30,313 nucleotides of DNA. Origin: a virus. The stretch spans positions 1 through 30,313 of IMG/VR virus record IMGVR_UViG_3300034073_002528, one strand, 5' to 3'. Both the position numbers and the translations under genes were made by a program. The notes below the pieces were generated by a model, which was given only the letters and a program-made list of their open reading frames with translations, was not told the DNA's origin and searched no databases. Shown here piece after piece: positions 5,801 to 13,190 of the stretch. Position 1 is the first letter of the stretch. The number at the start of each line of letters is the position of its first letter.

Positions 5801-8079
5801 ACGTATGATTTTCGTACATCTGCTACTACTGCGACATCACCGCTTTCTACTCCGGTAAGAGCATTCATAGCCGCCACAGTAGCTACTGGGGTTACGCTAG
5901 TTAATGCCATTCCTGGAAGAATACTTGTTACAAGTTTACCATTTGCATCTAGTACGGGTATTTGTCCTGAAGTAGTACCTATGTTACGGCTTGCAGCAGT
6001 TCCTAATATCGGTTTGTTTTTTATGTAAGAGATGGCGTCTGTGCTTGCTGCACTCCAATCACTTTGTACTTGTGCAGCCGGAATAGTAGGGGTGTTGCTA
6101 ATCTCACTATAATCAATGTTGTCCCGGTAAGCAAGTGCCCCTATTTCCCATCTTTTAGCATAAACGCTAAGGTCAGGTGTGCCCTGCAAGTCAGCATATA
6201 ACCCACTTGTGGCAATAGTCGCTAGACTAGGCTTGTTAAGTATTCTCGCAGGCGAATCCGTAGCGACGCTATTCCAATCTGCATTAACCTGTGGTGCCGG
6301 AGTATTACTTACTTCTGCATAGTCAATGGTATCTCTGTAGGCGAGTCCCCCTAATGCCCATTTTTCAACATACACTTCATGACTATGTTCTGCTTTAGCG
6401 TAGTCACTGCTGAGGGTATAGGCAGCACTTTTAAGCCCTGCAATTTGGATTGAGAGAGGCGAGGCTCCAGAAGGCGTTACTGTAAATGCGCCGTCGGTAG
6501 TACCGGAAGCAAAACTATACGTCGTATTTGTCCACGGGACTTGTACATAAGCCTTCAACTCCGCATCGAGTTGCACACCGTATTGTACCCCTGTTGCTGC
6601 AAACCCTATTTTTATCCCACCAGGAGCGACAGTATTCGCTACTGGAATAGCAGTTGTGCTGGCAATAGCTAACGCACGTGTTGCGGATATATCTATTTCA
6701 TCGCCGGATGCCAACAACCCAAGTATCGGCATAGGTGGAGCAGATAGGCTGACTGTCCAGCCAGAATGCGTACCTTGTCCATTGTATATGTTTACATCTA
6801 CAGAAAGGCTGCCTGTGGTGGCATTATATGCAGTGACATCTCCGTGCATCCAAACAGTAGGACTACTGGTAAGTGCAAGTTTAACACTCATTCCAACAGT
6901 TAGGGAGCGTGCCTGCTGGATTGTTAATGTTTTAACCCCAGTGCCTAGTGTAAGTGAAGTTGTGCTTGTTGCCGGAGAGAAGTCAACAGGTACATTTATT
7001 ATTTGTTCGTAGTCAATCTGTAGGTCGTCGGCGTTTTCGTATGCAAGTGCCCCTAGTTTCCATTCTTCGGCATAAACTGACAAGTCCGGCTTGTCCAGCA
7101 AGTCAGTGTATTTACCGCTTGTTGCTATTGTTGCAAGTTTCGGTTTGTTTTGTATGTAAGACAGTTGGTCAGTTGCAACCTGTTCCCAGTCAGCTTTTTC
7201 CTGTACTGGAATTACAGGGGTTCCTGTAACTTCACTATAGTCTATTGTGTTTCTGTAAGCAAGTGCCCCTGCCTCCCACTTTTGAACGTATGTATCTGCT
7301 CGTGTATAGGCAGCACTTTCTAATCCCGGAATACTTATGGTTTGGGCAGTCCCGTCGGACGCTGTAAAAACAACAGTCCCTTTAGCAACACCTGCGGACA
7401 AACTATACGTCGTATCTGACCAAGGTACATGCACGTACGCTTGAAGAGCCTCATTTAATGTAACAGCATAATGTAGTCCTGTCTGGGAAAACCCTAACTT
7501 TATTCCGCCTGGAGCAGTAGCATTTGCCACTGGTATTGCAGTTGTGCTGGCAATGGCAAGTGCGTGCGTGGCAGATATGTCTATTTCCTCACCAGAAGCG
7601 AGTTGTCCTAACAGAGGCATTGGTGGGGCAGAAAGACTAATTGTCCATGCTGCATAAGTTCCTTGTCCGTTAAACATATTTACATTTACAGACAAGACTC
7701 CGGTGACCGGATTATAGGCCGTTACATCCCCGTGCATCCATGTAGAGGGGTTACTTGTAAGGGCTACTTTTACGCTCATCCCAATAGTTAGAGAGCGGGC
7801 CGCCTGAATGGTAAAAGTTTTATTCCCTGTTCCAAGGGAGACCGAAGTCACACTTGTTGCTGGTGAGAAATCAACAGGAACATCTGTTATTTGCGAATAG
7901 CTTAGGCTTAATTCGTCTGCATTTGTGTATGCAAGTGCCCCAAGATAAGCATTTAATGGAACTTCATTCGAACCTATACCAACATCCAGCGTGGCTGATG
8001 ACCCAAGCGCGGATTTAACCGAAGATATAATTGACGAAAGTGTTTGCCCACGGTTGGGCACTGTCATTGATGCGGTCAT
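2893..8079 (-). CDS. Giant tail fibre with modular repeats and YadA-like head repeats
   Basis: A 1728-residue fibre directly downstream of J (ATGA overlap at 8076-8079), so probably attached to the tail tip and used for host recognition. Parts in order: a short N-terminal anchor (1-45); two tandem copies of a module of about 300 residues (46-341, 342-645); further spacer modules carrying seven copies of a 'GALAYRDxIDYSEL' type motif (near 46, 270, 342, 576, 646, 825, 946); a short proline-rich repeat 'LTTDxLPxIPxSKL' (860-905); HxH pairs (HTHT at 1035 and 1045, HSHT at 1095, HSHS at 1105) like the metal-binding sites of trimeric fibres; left-handed beta-roll repeats 'NxAIGxxAL' like YadA head domains (about 1128-1290, 1345-1425, 1505-1595); and a C-terminal beta domain (about 1615-1728) ending RNRQNVSL. 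Such repeats occur in trimeric proteins, so a homotrimer is likely. The DNA of the C-terminal third is more AT-rich than the tape measure gene, hinting at separate acquisition. Confidence 0.88.
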   Translation of the reverse strand: MTASMTVPNRGQTLSSIISSVKSALGSSATLDVGIGSNEVPLNAYLGALAYTNADELSLSYSQITDVPVDFSPATSVTSVSLGTGNKTFTIQAARSLTIGMSVKVALTSNPSTWMHGDVTAYNPVTGVLSVNVNMFNGQGTYAAWTISLSAPPMPLLGQLASGEEIDISATHALAIASTTAIPVANATAPGGIKLGFSQTGLHYAVTLNEALQAYVHVPWSDTTYSLSAGVAKGTVVFTASDGTAQTISIPGLESAAYTRADTYVQKWEAGALAYRNTIDYSEVTGTPVIPVQEKADWEQVATDQLSYIQNKPKLATIATSGKYTDLLDKPDLSVYAEEWKLGALAYENADDLQIDYEQIINVPVDFSPATSTTSLTLGTGVKTLTIQQARSLTVGMSVKLALTSSPTVWMHGDVTAYNATTGSLSVDVNIYNGQGTHSGWTVSLSAPPMPILGLLASGDEIDISATRALAIASTTAIPVANTVAPGGIKIGFAATGVQYGVQLDAELKAYVQVPWTNTTYSFASGTTDGAFTVTPSGASPLSIQIAGLKSAAYTLSSDYAKAEHSHEVYVEKWALGGLAYRDTIDYAEVSNTPAPQVNADWNSVATDSPARILNKPSLATIATSGLYADLQGTPDLSVYAKRWEIGALAYRDNIDYSEISNTPTIPAAQVQSDWSAASTDAISYIKNKPILGTAASRNIGTTSGQIPVLDANGKLVTSILPGMALTSVTPVATVAAMNALTGVESGDVAVVADVRKSYVYNGSGWTELLTPTDAVTSVAGKTGVVTLTKSDVGLHLVDNTSDVGKPLSTAMIAALSAKQDIWALGALAYRDWIDYAELTNSPTKLSSFTNDSSFLTAATLTTDVLPSIPPSKLQTLTTDKLPTIPVSKLATLTTDVIPSLPTSKVTGLGTAATKNIPASGDAGTTEVVLGSDSRLVKPVDVSWAFGAMAYRDTIEYSELSGQPTIPAAQVQSDWNATSTSDLTYIKNKPTLGTAASKNTGTGGGNVPLLDSLGKLSSSVIPFGITSSSVAYGNHTHTIYAAVDHTHTGYLSAVPTAADTVTGGVRTGYTESGTTYAVKLDANSKAYVNVPLASHSHTEYSSTYHSHSSFSNDLLINSLTCGRGNGNSTSNVAFGYNCFKANSGTHNIAIGNEALKNNTTGTRNTAVGSQTFGSLTATSDNTGIGYGALNGTTGTENTCVGSYAGYLTTSGGYNTVIGSKAFYTNTAGYGNTILGASAGNALTSNFNVILGYKAAEFLGASDNNTIVGYNTAQNLVNGTQNTVIGSRINTGNVSNHVFIGDGGGNIRAKHDGTDWIMNGRVYATGFSFNSSNMLLGSGAGNSITANAARNVAIGQDALRANVQGSGNVAIGSNALYASGGGSNISIGENSLNKYTGSTSIAIGAYALQENICDIGNIAIGYESLKMAKVRNAITGLISVTTGSTIVTGHSTLFLSELSVNAFIGTTSGYFLGQIGSIQSNTQLTLKSVSNYTLSFVGLNNPNVVFAYNLAIGNYSGNRISTGTNNFIIGSNSGKSLTTENNNLIIGSNTSTDNSGNYGIVNVGGSTGGGNTVIGSDLLNNIKISTNNNVFIGSNGTIRARYYGDTSKWEFIGPIQKLRQAHNSGVLITSGAIELDCSVYQSFWVHRTANITSINIINAQGPEFIIRIYFQSDSAGTLRTVSWPSSFRWMNATADTLTQTANRVDIMELSTLNNGGTWYVLRNRQNVSL
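3295..4698 (-). repeat. YadA-head-like beta-roll repeats in fibre
   Basis: Residues about 1128-1595 hold many 'NxxIGxxAL/SxxxxTGxxN' units, for example HNIAIGNEALKN, RNTAVGSQTF, YNTVIGSKAF, GNVAIGSNALYA, TSIAIGAYALQE, NFIIGSNSGK and NTVIGSDLL. This is the signature of the left-handed parallel beta-roll of trimeric autotransporter adhesin heads. Two sub-blocks each end with a related cap (VFIGDGGGNIRAKHDG near 1297 and VFIGSNGTIRARYYGD near 1589), so the block itself looks duplicated. Confidence 0.8.
3604..3789 (-). other. Inserted beta-domain inside the YadA-like repeats
   Basis: Residues about 1431-1492 of the fibre (ITGLISVTTGSTIVTGHSTL ... FLGQIGSIQSNTQLTLKSV) break the beta-roll repeat pattern, which resumes at YNLAIGNYSGN. 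The motif 'V-x-G-(H/T)-x-T-x-F ... G-Q-I-x-S-I/V-x-S-(N/D)-T' is a small beta domain common in phage structural proteins. The same motif occurs in the gene at the right edge of the window (from 29978). Confidence 0.6.
5365..5502 (-). repeat. Short tandem repeat 'LTTDxLPxIPxSKL' in fibre
   Basis: Three successive copies of a unit of about 15 residues (residues 860-905): LTTDVLPSIPPSKL, LTTDKLPTIPVSKL and LTTDVIPSLPTSKV. The regular prolines and spacing suggest a repeating structural linker in the fibre shaft. Confidence 0.8.
6145..7944 (-). repeat. Tandem duplication of a ~300-residue fibre module
   Basis: Two consecutive copies inside the fibre gene: 7057-7944 (residues 46-341) and 6145-7056 (residues 342-645). 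Both run from LGALAY through NVPVDFSPA/DVPVDFSPA, RSLTxGMSVK, TWMHGDVTAYN/VWMHGDVTAYN, SLSAPPMP, EIDISAT, AIASTTAIPVAN and APGGIK to LATIATSG and PDLSVYA. The protein copies are clearly homologous. The DNA has diverged at many third positions, so the duplication is not recent. Confidence 0.85.
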
Positions 8080-10934
8080 GCTAATACCCTATACCATACA
8101 GTTACGTCTATGCTTGTAGCTACTTCACTAATGTTAGTGACAACTACGGTTGTTTTTCTGTTATAAAGTGGCGCGTCGTAGGAAATGGTGCTGCTTGCCC
8201 CTTTTGGAATTGCTTTAGACCTAACAGCATCGAAGTCATACGTCCCACCTTCTTCAAGTGTAATGTCTAGGAAAGGGGCGTAGCTATTTGTTACCGCCGC
8301 AATAGGTATAATTGCTTCACTTGCCAACCTGTCTAGCTCACTTGACGGTATCGTATATTGCGTGTCTTGTTTAACTTCTTTATAAAGCCTAAGCCTACAA
8401 GGCGCACTTACCTTAACAAGTTCAACTTCGTAGCGTTTTGCTATTAACTGCCCCTGTAGGATGCCTTTTGCATTAGGGGCTATGTTTGCAAAATTAAAAG
8501 ATATGCTCTCAACATCACGGAGTACATGGTTGTAAACGTATGTTGCTGCTTTCGACACAAGACCTTTACCGTTTATGGCAAATACATTGAACTCATACTC
8601 ACCCTCTTTTGCCATTGGTATTTCCACTGACCTATTGACGATGTTTTCAAGTTTAGTATAGGTATCGCCGGTTGATACATGCCGATACCATACTTGAAAC
8701 TCAGGGCTATAAGGGTTTGGGATATACGGGGTAATGTCAGCATTACTAAGGGCGGCAGTTTTCATAGCCTTATACTTGTCCCTTTCTTCTTCCGAGTTAA
8801 ACCATTCCCAAGTCAGCGTTATATTCTTATTTATCGTGTCATCTTCGTCAATAATGACTTCGAGGGATTCTGGAGGCGGGCAAGCGTAGGAACTTGCAGC
8901 AACAGATTCATAGATGGGTTTGGCTGCCATACGAGCAGGGCGGTATAGATACCCGTAGAGAGCATCGCTATACGCGACACAACTAACAGCTATTTGTTGT
9001 GTGTCTTCACTGACAGAAAGCCCTACTATTTCCCAAAGCGTACCAGCGGTTGCAGACGATGTTATTATAAATGGGGATTCCGGGATAGGCGGAACCCATG
9101 AGGCAAGCATAACCCCGTTTGCGGTATCAGTAGCCGCGCTATACGGCACTATTTGCTTACTGGTTAGCCCAAATGAGGCAGAATAGTAATGAATTGTATA
9201 CGTAGTGCCGCCAACAAACGTAAGCGTCCTGTCCAACATAAGTTCTTTGCTATCAGGCATTGCTATTTCTATCCTTCCCTGCATAGCACTTGCGTTGCGG
9301 AACTCATCCATTACTTGTATAATATCCCCTATTTCAAACGACAATCCGTCAAATAGCACGGCAAATGCCAATGTTTCCGTTAGGATAGAGTTCCTGTAGA
9401 GTGCCCAACGTGCTTTAACTATCGCCTGGTCACGATTATAACAGCCTATAAGGGGTAAGTCTAGGGACTTGTACCCGTATCTTGCTGCCAGTATCCTTTC
9501 CTCGGCTTCCCAGTAATCTTGTGAAGGCGTAAGCGGAACAGTTACAGTAGTAGTTTTCCCAACTTCATTTATGTCGTTGTATATGGCCGTTACAGTAGTA
9601 TACCTTTCATCGAGTGAGTTTGACCCATAAGTAAACACCCCGTCAACAACATTGTTATTCGTCACAAGTATTGATGGAAGCCGTGGCCTGTCCCAAACAA
9701 CAGAATGTAAACCCTCTTTACTAATTGTTGGACGCGCTATACCTGCACTATAGAAATAGGCCAGCATTTGTATAGCCGGTTCCCTTTCATTAAACTGGTT
9801 GTGGAGTTCATAGCGTCTTCTTGTACCCGTTTGCTTATACGTCCATTGGCCCGTAGCCTCGTTAAGGGTAAACTCATACATAGGTATGGCTTCGTCGCAA
9901 TACTTTGCAAAAGCATAGAATGCCCCAATGTCTATATCGCTGTCGCTAATACCTAACCCGAAAGTAGTATCGCGTAACAAGTACAGTATTTGCCAGGCAG
10001 GATTAGCACTTGGGTAGCCTATGTTTGCCCAACTTGTCAGATTCCATATACCAGAGTATACTCCTGTTTCGGGGGTATAATAGGTTGCACTCGGCACAGG
10101 CACAAGTATCCCACGTACTTTATAAATAAGGTCAGGGAATGCCCCGCCTAATCGTTTAGCCTTTAGAAATGTCATCCCTATAAGGGCAGTAGTAGGATAT
10201 GTGAGTTTAACGTCTGTTATTTCAGTGAGGGCGGCAATCGTTGCAGACGAATACTTTGTTCGTTTCGTGATAGTGTCGTCATCATCTTCTGTGACACGCT
10301 CAACCAGGACGTACCAAGGGGTAGTTACAAGTTCTGCTGCTAATGGCTTTTCAACGATTACATCGAATGCGTACGCCCCGGAGGATTTACCTGACTTGGT
10401 AACAGTTTGCTTAGAACCTATATCGAATGAGCTATAGGTATTGTTAAGCCCTGTTGCAAAGGAAAAGCTAACTTCATACTTCCTAATGTTACCGTCTTCA
10501 TCTACAAACCGCAGGCTGTCTAACACCATAGTTATGCGAAGTCTATCGCGGGAGGCAGGGACAGGTATTATTCTATACTGGTTGCCGGACTTCCGAACCT
10601 TTAGGGGTGTCGCTATGTCGGAAATCGCTTCTACTGCTGAAAACCCCCGTATAACGGCCTGTACAATAGCCCCGTCACGATAGTCTGTTATTACCCCAGG
10701 TATGTTATACTTCCCGTCGGCATCTTGTGCTAGTTTAACTCTATTTATGTAAACTTCTTGCACGGAGTGTATTGGCCCATTACTAACGGCATACAGCACA
10801 CGCAATACTTGTTTACTTGCAAGAGTATCATCTTCTTCAATCGGGGCACTTCCACCGCCTTTACCACCTTTACCCTCACCGTAAATAGTTAGCCCGGTTC
10901 CGGTGTTGCTTTTGTGCGTGAAAGGACTTGTCAT
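8076..10934 (-). CDS. J: Tail tip attachment protein J (central tail fibre/host specificity)
   Basis: A 952-residue homologue of lambda gpJ (1132 residues), forming the tail tip cone and central fibre. The N-terminus carries the typical glycine/lysine-rich stretch followed by acidic residues (GKGGKGGGSAP then IEEDDTLASKQVLRVLYAVSNGPI). The middle has the family's baseplate-hub-like beta domains (TTFGLGISDSDIDIGAFYAFAKYCDE; LHSVVWDRPR). Residues about 690-800 look like a fibronectin type III domain (ITLTWEWFN ... GEYEFNVFAINGKG). The C-terminal 130 residues are a beta domain that would contact the following fibre or the receptor. The start overlaps I by ATGA and the end overlaps the fibre by ATGA, so the three are translated in series. 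Lambda J carries host specificity. Here the large downstream fibre may share that job. Confidence 0.9.
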   Translation of the reverse strand: MTSPFTHKSNTGTGLTIYGEGKGGKGGGSAPIEEDDTLASKQVLRVLYAVSNGPIHSVQEVYINRVKLAQDADGKYNIPGVITDYRDGAIVQAVIRGFSAVEAISDIATPLKVRKSGNQYRIIPVPASRDRLRITMVLDSLRFVDEDGNIRKYEVSFSFATGLNNTYSSFDIGSKQTVTKSGKSSGAYAFDVIVEKPLAAELVTTPWYVLVERVTEDDDDTITKRTKYSSATIAALTEITDVKLTYPTTALIGMTFLKAKRLGGAFPDLIYKVRGILVPVPSATYYTPETGVYSGIWNLTSWANIGYPSANPAWQILYLLRDTTFGLGISDSDIDIGAFYAFAKYCDEAIPMYEFTLNEATGQWTYKQTGTRRRYELHNQFNEREPAIQMLAYFYSAGIARPTISKEGLHSVVWDRPRLPSILVTNNNVVDGVFTYGSNSLDERYTTVTAIYNDINEVGKTTTVTVPLTPSQDYWEAEERILAARYGYKSLDLPLIGCYNRDQAIVKARWALYRNSILTETLAFAVLFDGLSFEIGDIIQVMDEFRNASAMQGRIEIAMPDSKELMLDRTLTFVGGTTYTIHYYSASFGLTSKQIVPYSAATDTANGVMLASWVPPIPESPFIITSSATAGTLWEIVGLSVSEDTQQIAVSCVAYSDALYGYLYRPARMAAKPIYESVAASSYACPPPESLEVIIDEDDTINKNITLTWEWFNSEEERDKYKAMKTAALSNADITPYIPNPYSPEFQVWYRHVSTGDTYTKLENIVNRSVEIPMAKEGEYEFNVFAINGKGLVSKAATYVYNHVLRDVESISFNFANIAPNAKGILQGQLIAKRYEVELVKVSAPCRLRLYKEVKQDTQYTIPSSELDRLASEAIIPIAAVTNSYAPFLDITLEEGGTYDFDAVRSKAIPKGASSTISYDAPLYNRKTTVVVTNISEVATSIDVTVWYRVLA

Positions 10935-11551
10935 GGCTGTATAGGAGTAGTTGGCGTGATAAGTGAAACGTCTTCTGTCGTAAGACTATTGGCTACCATA
11001 ACCCCGCCGCCACAAAAAGGGCTACCAAATACCATTGGTAGCACACTACCTTCTATATTTGTTGCTTGGTTACCATTCCATAGGCTAGACTCACGCTTTT
11101 GTGCTTGTTTAGCATCTTTTGTTGTAGGCGTTGGTGATATTGCTTGGGCAAGCATACCAAGGCCGATTGCAAGACCTACTTGTAAGACAAGTACAACGGC
11201 ATCAACAAGAAAAAGTGCTGTACTTGCAGATAAACTGAATGCGGAAACAACTCCGGAGTAGGCTACTATATTTGCCGCAATAGCAGTTAATGAAAATGGC
11301 TCATTCCCCGTTACTTCCGGCACTATCCCAAGATACCCATAAGCACTTATATCAATGTCAAAGCCATGCTCGACAAGTGCAAGGGGCGGTACGCTTGTGT
11401 CACCGCTAAACAGTATTGCGTGCCCACGGACAGATTGTATAAAGTGTTGGCCATATTCCCTGCGAAGTCCAGCAAGAAGTTGTCGTAGCGTGGTTGCAGG
11501 TATTTCTTTCTTTGGAAAAACATCATATTTCCCCATAGGCATAACTATCAT
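10931..11551 (-). CDS. I: Tail assembly protein I
   Basis: A 206-residue protein of the lambda gpI family, needed for tail-tip assembly and not well understood mechanistically. Visible parts: an N-terminal alpha/beta domain (about 1-80, TTLRQLLAGLRREYG ... HGFDIDISAYG); a long Ala/Leu/Val-rich hydrophobic segment (about 87-138), which in this family is predicted membrane-like; and a C-terminal part with LPMVFGSPFCGGGVMV, matching the family's 'PVVYG' type motif. It sits between K and J and overlaps both by ATGA (11548-11551 and 10931-10934). The ATG in the overlap was taken as start; Met4 and Met6 are alternatives. Confidence 0.88.
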   Translation of the reverse strand: MIVMPMGKYDVFPKKEIPATTLRQLLAGLRREYGQHFIQSVRGHAILFSGDTSVPPLALVEHGFDIDISAYGYLGIVPEVTGNEPFSLTAIAANIVAYSGVVSAFSLSASTALFLVDAVVLVLQVGLAIGLGMLAQAISPTPTTKDAKQAQKRESSLWNGNQATNIEGSVLPMVFGSPFCGGGVMVANSLTTEDVSLITPTTPIQP

Positions 11552-12306
11552 ACAGCCTCCAGTTTAACGGCAGGATGCGTCAGCACTCTACTTATCTTGT
11601 GGTATACTCTGTCAATGGAAACTACTGTAGACAGTATGTCTTGATGCAAGACAGTACCCCCTGTATAAATACCTAGATGGGACTGTTCAACACCGGCATG
11701 ATTCAACAACAGCAACTCTCCTTTGCGAAGTTCCCCTACAACATCCCGTTCGACGAAGCCCGCTGCACTAATGTATTTCTCAAATACCTTGTCTTGCAAA
11801 CGGTGCCCCTGCATATAGTCAAACTCAAGTGCATGGTCTATCAGACGGATGCCGAACTCATGTAAGTAGTAGTCTTGTACAAGGGTGTAGCAATCGTTGA
11901 TAAACCATATAAAGGGGCGGCCCAAATAGCTATTGTTCGGCGTCCTTGGAAGCCAAATAGGTTCCATAACGCTGTTTCCATCCGTTGCAATTATTCCCCA
12001 AGGCTTGTTACTTTCAATCTGGCCAATTCTATCGGCACGTGACGGAGTGCGGAGGTCTAGCCTATAAGCCCGCTTATGTTTCTTCGTATGGCTATGGATT
12101 ATTGCGTCGCAAGATTCATAGTGAACATACTGTGCAGGGTCAAACCTGAAGGATGTTTCAGGTTCTTCTGCGATATTCTCAAGTTCTATAAACTCACCGC
12201 CATGCAGTACCCCGCATAGTTCTTTTGGAAAGCGGGACAGGGCTAGTTCAGCTATTTGCTCCCACGTTTCAGCCGACAAGTTCTTGAAGTCATTACTTGC
12301 AACCAT
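11548..12306 (-). CDS. K: Tail tip protein K: JAMM peptidase plus NlpC/P60 hydrolase
   Basis: A 252-residue two-domain protein of the lambda gpK family, which acts at the tail tip and probably cuts peptidoglycan peptides or processes tip proteins. The N-terminal JAB/JAMM metalloprotease domain (about 1-115) shows Glu29 in KELCGVL, His71 and His73 in IIHSH, and Ser89/Asp92 in PSRADR. The distance from HSH to Ser is longer than the usual seven residues because of a basic insert around KHKRAYRLDLR. After a linker with YLGRPF, the C-terminal NlpC/P60 domain has Cys139 in NDCYTLVQ, His210 in SHLGIYTGG and a third polar residue near His221, the expected catalytic set. It starts two bases after L, with AGAGGG about 10 bases upstream of the ATG. 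Both active sites look intact. Confidence 0.92.
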   Translation of the reverse strand: MVASNDFKNLSAETWEQIAELALSRFPKELCGVLHGGEFIELENIAEEPETSFRFDPAQYVHYESCDAIIHSHTKKHKRAYRLDLRTPSRADRIGQIESNKPWGIIATDGNSVMEPIWLPRTPNNSYLGRPFIWFINDCYTLVQDYYLHEFGIRLIDHALEFDYMQGHRLQDKVFEKYISAAGFVERDVVGELRKGELLLLNHAGVEQSHLGIYTGGTVLHQDILSTVVSIDRVYHKISRVLTHPAVKLEAV

Positions 12307-12308
12307 TG

Positions 12309-12806
12309 TTACATCGCCCTCTTATTTGTCCCCATACCAGGGTATTCATTCCTAAGCATCTGTTTCTTTGGAAGATAATCTGTTTCTCTGTCAGTTGGAA
12401 ACCGTAGTTCAAATTCAAGGCCATTCTTATTATGACTTGTTTTAGCAAGTATCTCCATGTTTAGTGGGTAGGAACCAATCCCGCTAGTGAGGTACTCACT
12501 AAATGTCCGTATGTAAACTACTTTTGTTCCTACGATGTCGGAGTAAAGAAAGGCTAATTGACTAATCAGCGAGTCAACTGTAGACAGGCTAAGTTTAGGC
12601 CGTGGTGGCGCACCGTTAGATGTTTGGGCAATGCCGCTTATGGCTATTGGAAAGGCAACATAGTCTTGCGGTAATCCGCCGCGAGTGAACGTAACATTCC
12701 CTGAATTACAGAAGTAGAAGTCGCGGGATATGCCGGGAGTAAGCGGAATGGCCGCAGGGATATGGAGTTCAAATAATTCGATGAAGGGAGATTCGACGGA
12801 AGCCAT
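12309..12806 (-). CDS. L: Minor tail protein L, short form lacking the Fe-S domain
   Basis: A 165-residue homologue of lambda gpL (232 residues), a ring/hub protein joining the tail tube to the tip. The N-terminal beta domain is recognisable (FIELFELHIPAAIPLTPG; YFCNSGNVTFTRGGLPQDYVAFPIAISGIAQTS in family order; RPKLSLSTVDSLISQL). In lambda the C-terminal region carries four cysteines binding a [4Fe-4S] cluster. Here the protein stops at PKKQMLRNEYPGMGTNKRAM, where the first cluster cysteine would be expected, and has only one cysteine (Cys33). AAGGA lies seven bases before the ATG at 12806. The gene lies between M and K, as expected. Identity rests on position plus N-terminal pattern. Confidence 0.82.
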   Translation of the reverse strand: MASVESPFIELFELHIPAAIPLTPGISRDFYFCNSGNVTFTRGGLPQDYVAFPIAISGIAQTSNGAPPRPKLSLSTVDSLISQLAFLYSDIVGTKVVYIRTFSEYLTSGIGSYPLNMEILAKTSHNKNGLEFELRFPTDRETDYLPKKQMLRNEYPGMGTNKRAM

Positions 12807-12818
12807 AAAGTATCCTTG

Positions 12819-13190
12819 TTACGCTGGCGGTAGAATGTCAAAAACTTCGTCGAGCGTTACGCTCACCGTGTAGGCATTGCTATTGACTCTTGTCCGTGAG
12901 TACGTTGCTTTGGTGTTGACAAACTTCTTTTGCACAGTCTCCCCGATAGGTGTCCAGAGCAAAACCCCATAACCCCCGACAGAATCGAGTGCGGCCTCAA
13001 CAACTTGTAGTTCCGCAGGCGTCAAAGCCCCCCATCGCAAAGTCCAACTATCAATTCTGGAATTTATGCCATCAGGGGCACGTTGACTATAGCCGTCACC
13101 AAAAGAAGCACGGAGTGTCCGAAAGGTCGTTGTCTTTGACGCATCAACAAGTATCTTTTCAGGAAGCGGTAACGCTATGAAGTTTGCCAT
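12819..13190 (-). CDS. M: Minor tail protein M (distal tail-like)
   Basis: A 123-residue lambda gpM-family protein, part of the distal tail ring that starts the tip complex. Typical pattern: LPEKILVDASKTTTFRTL near the N-terminus, then SFGDGYSQRAPDGIN, WTLRWGALTPAELQVVEAAL and, before the end, YTVSVTLDEVFD. 'FGDGYxQR...G' and 'W...L..ae......fl' are family hallmarks. Its ATG (13188-13190) directly abuts the TAA of the tape measure gene, so translation is probably coupled. It is followed by L after 12 bases. Confidence 0.92.
   Translation of the reverse strand: MANFIALPLPEKILVDASKTTTFRTLRASFGDGYSQRAPDGINSRIDSWTLRWGALTPAELQVVEAALDSVGGYGVLLWTPIGETVQKKFVNTKATYSRTRVNSNAYTVSVTLDEVFDILPPA

Noticed and set aside
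2893-8079. Diversity-generating retroelement target in the fibre C-terminus
   Set aside because: No reverse transcriptase, template repeat or adenine-biased variable repeat was seen in the window.
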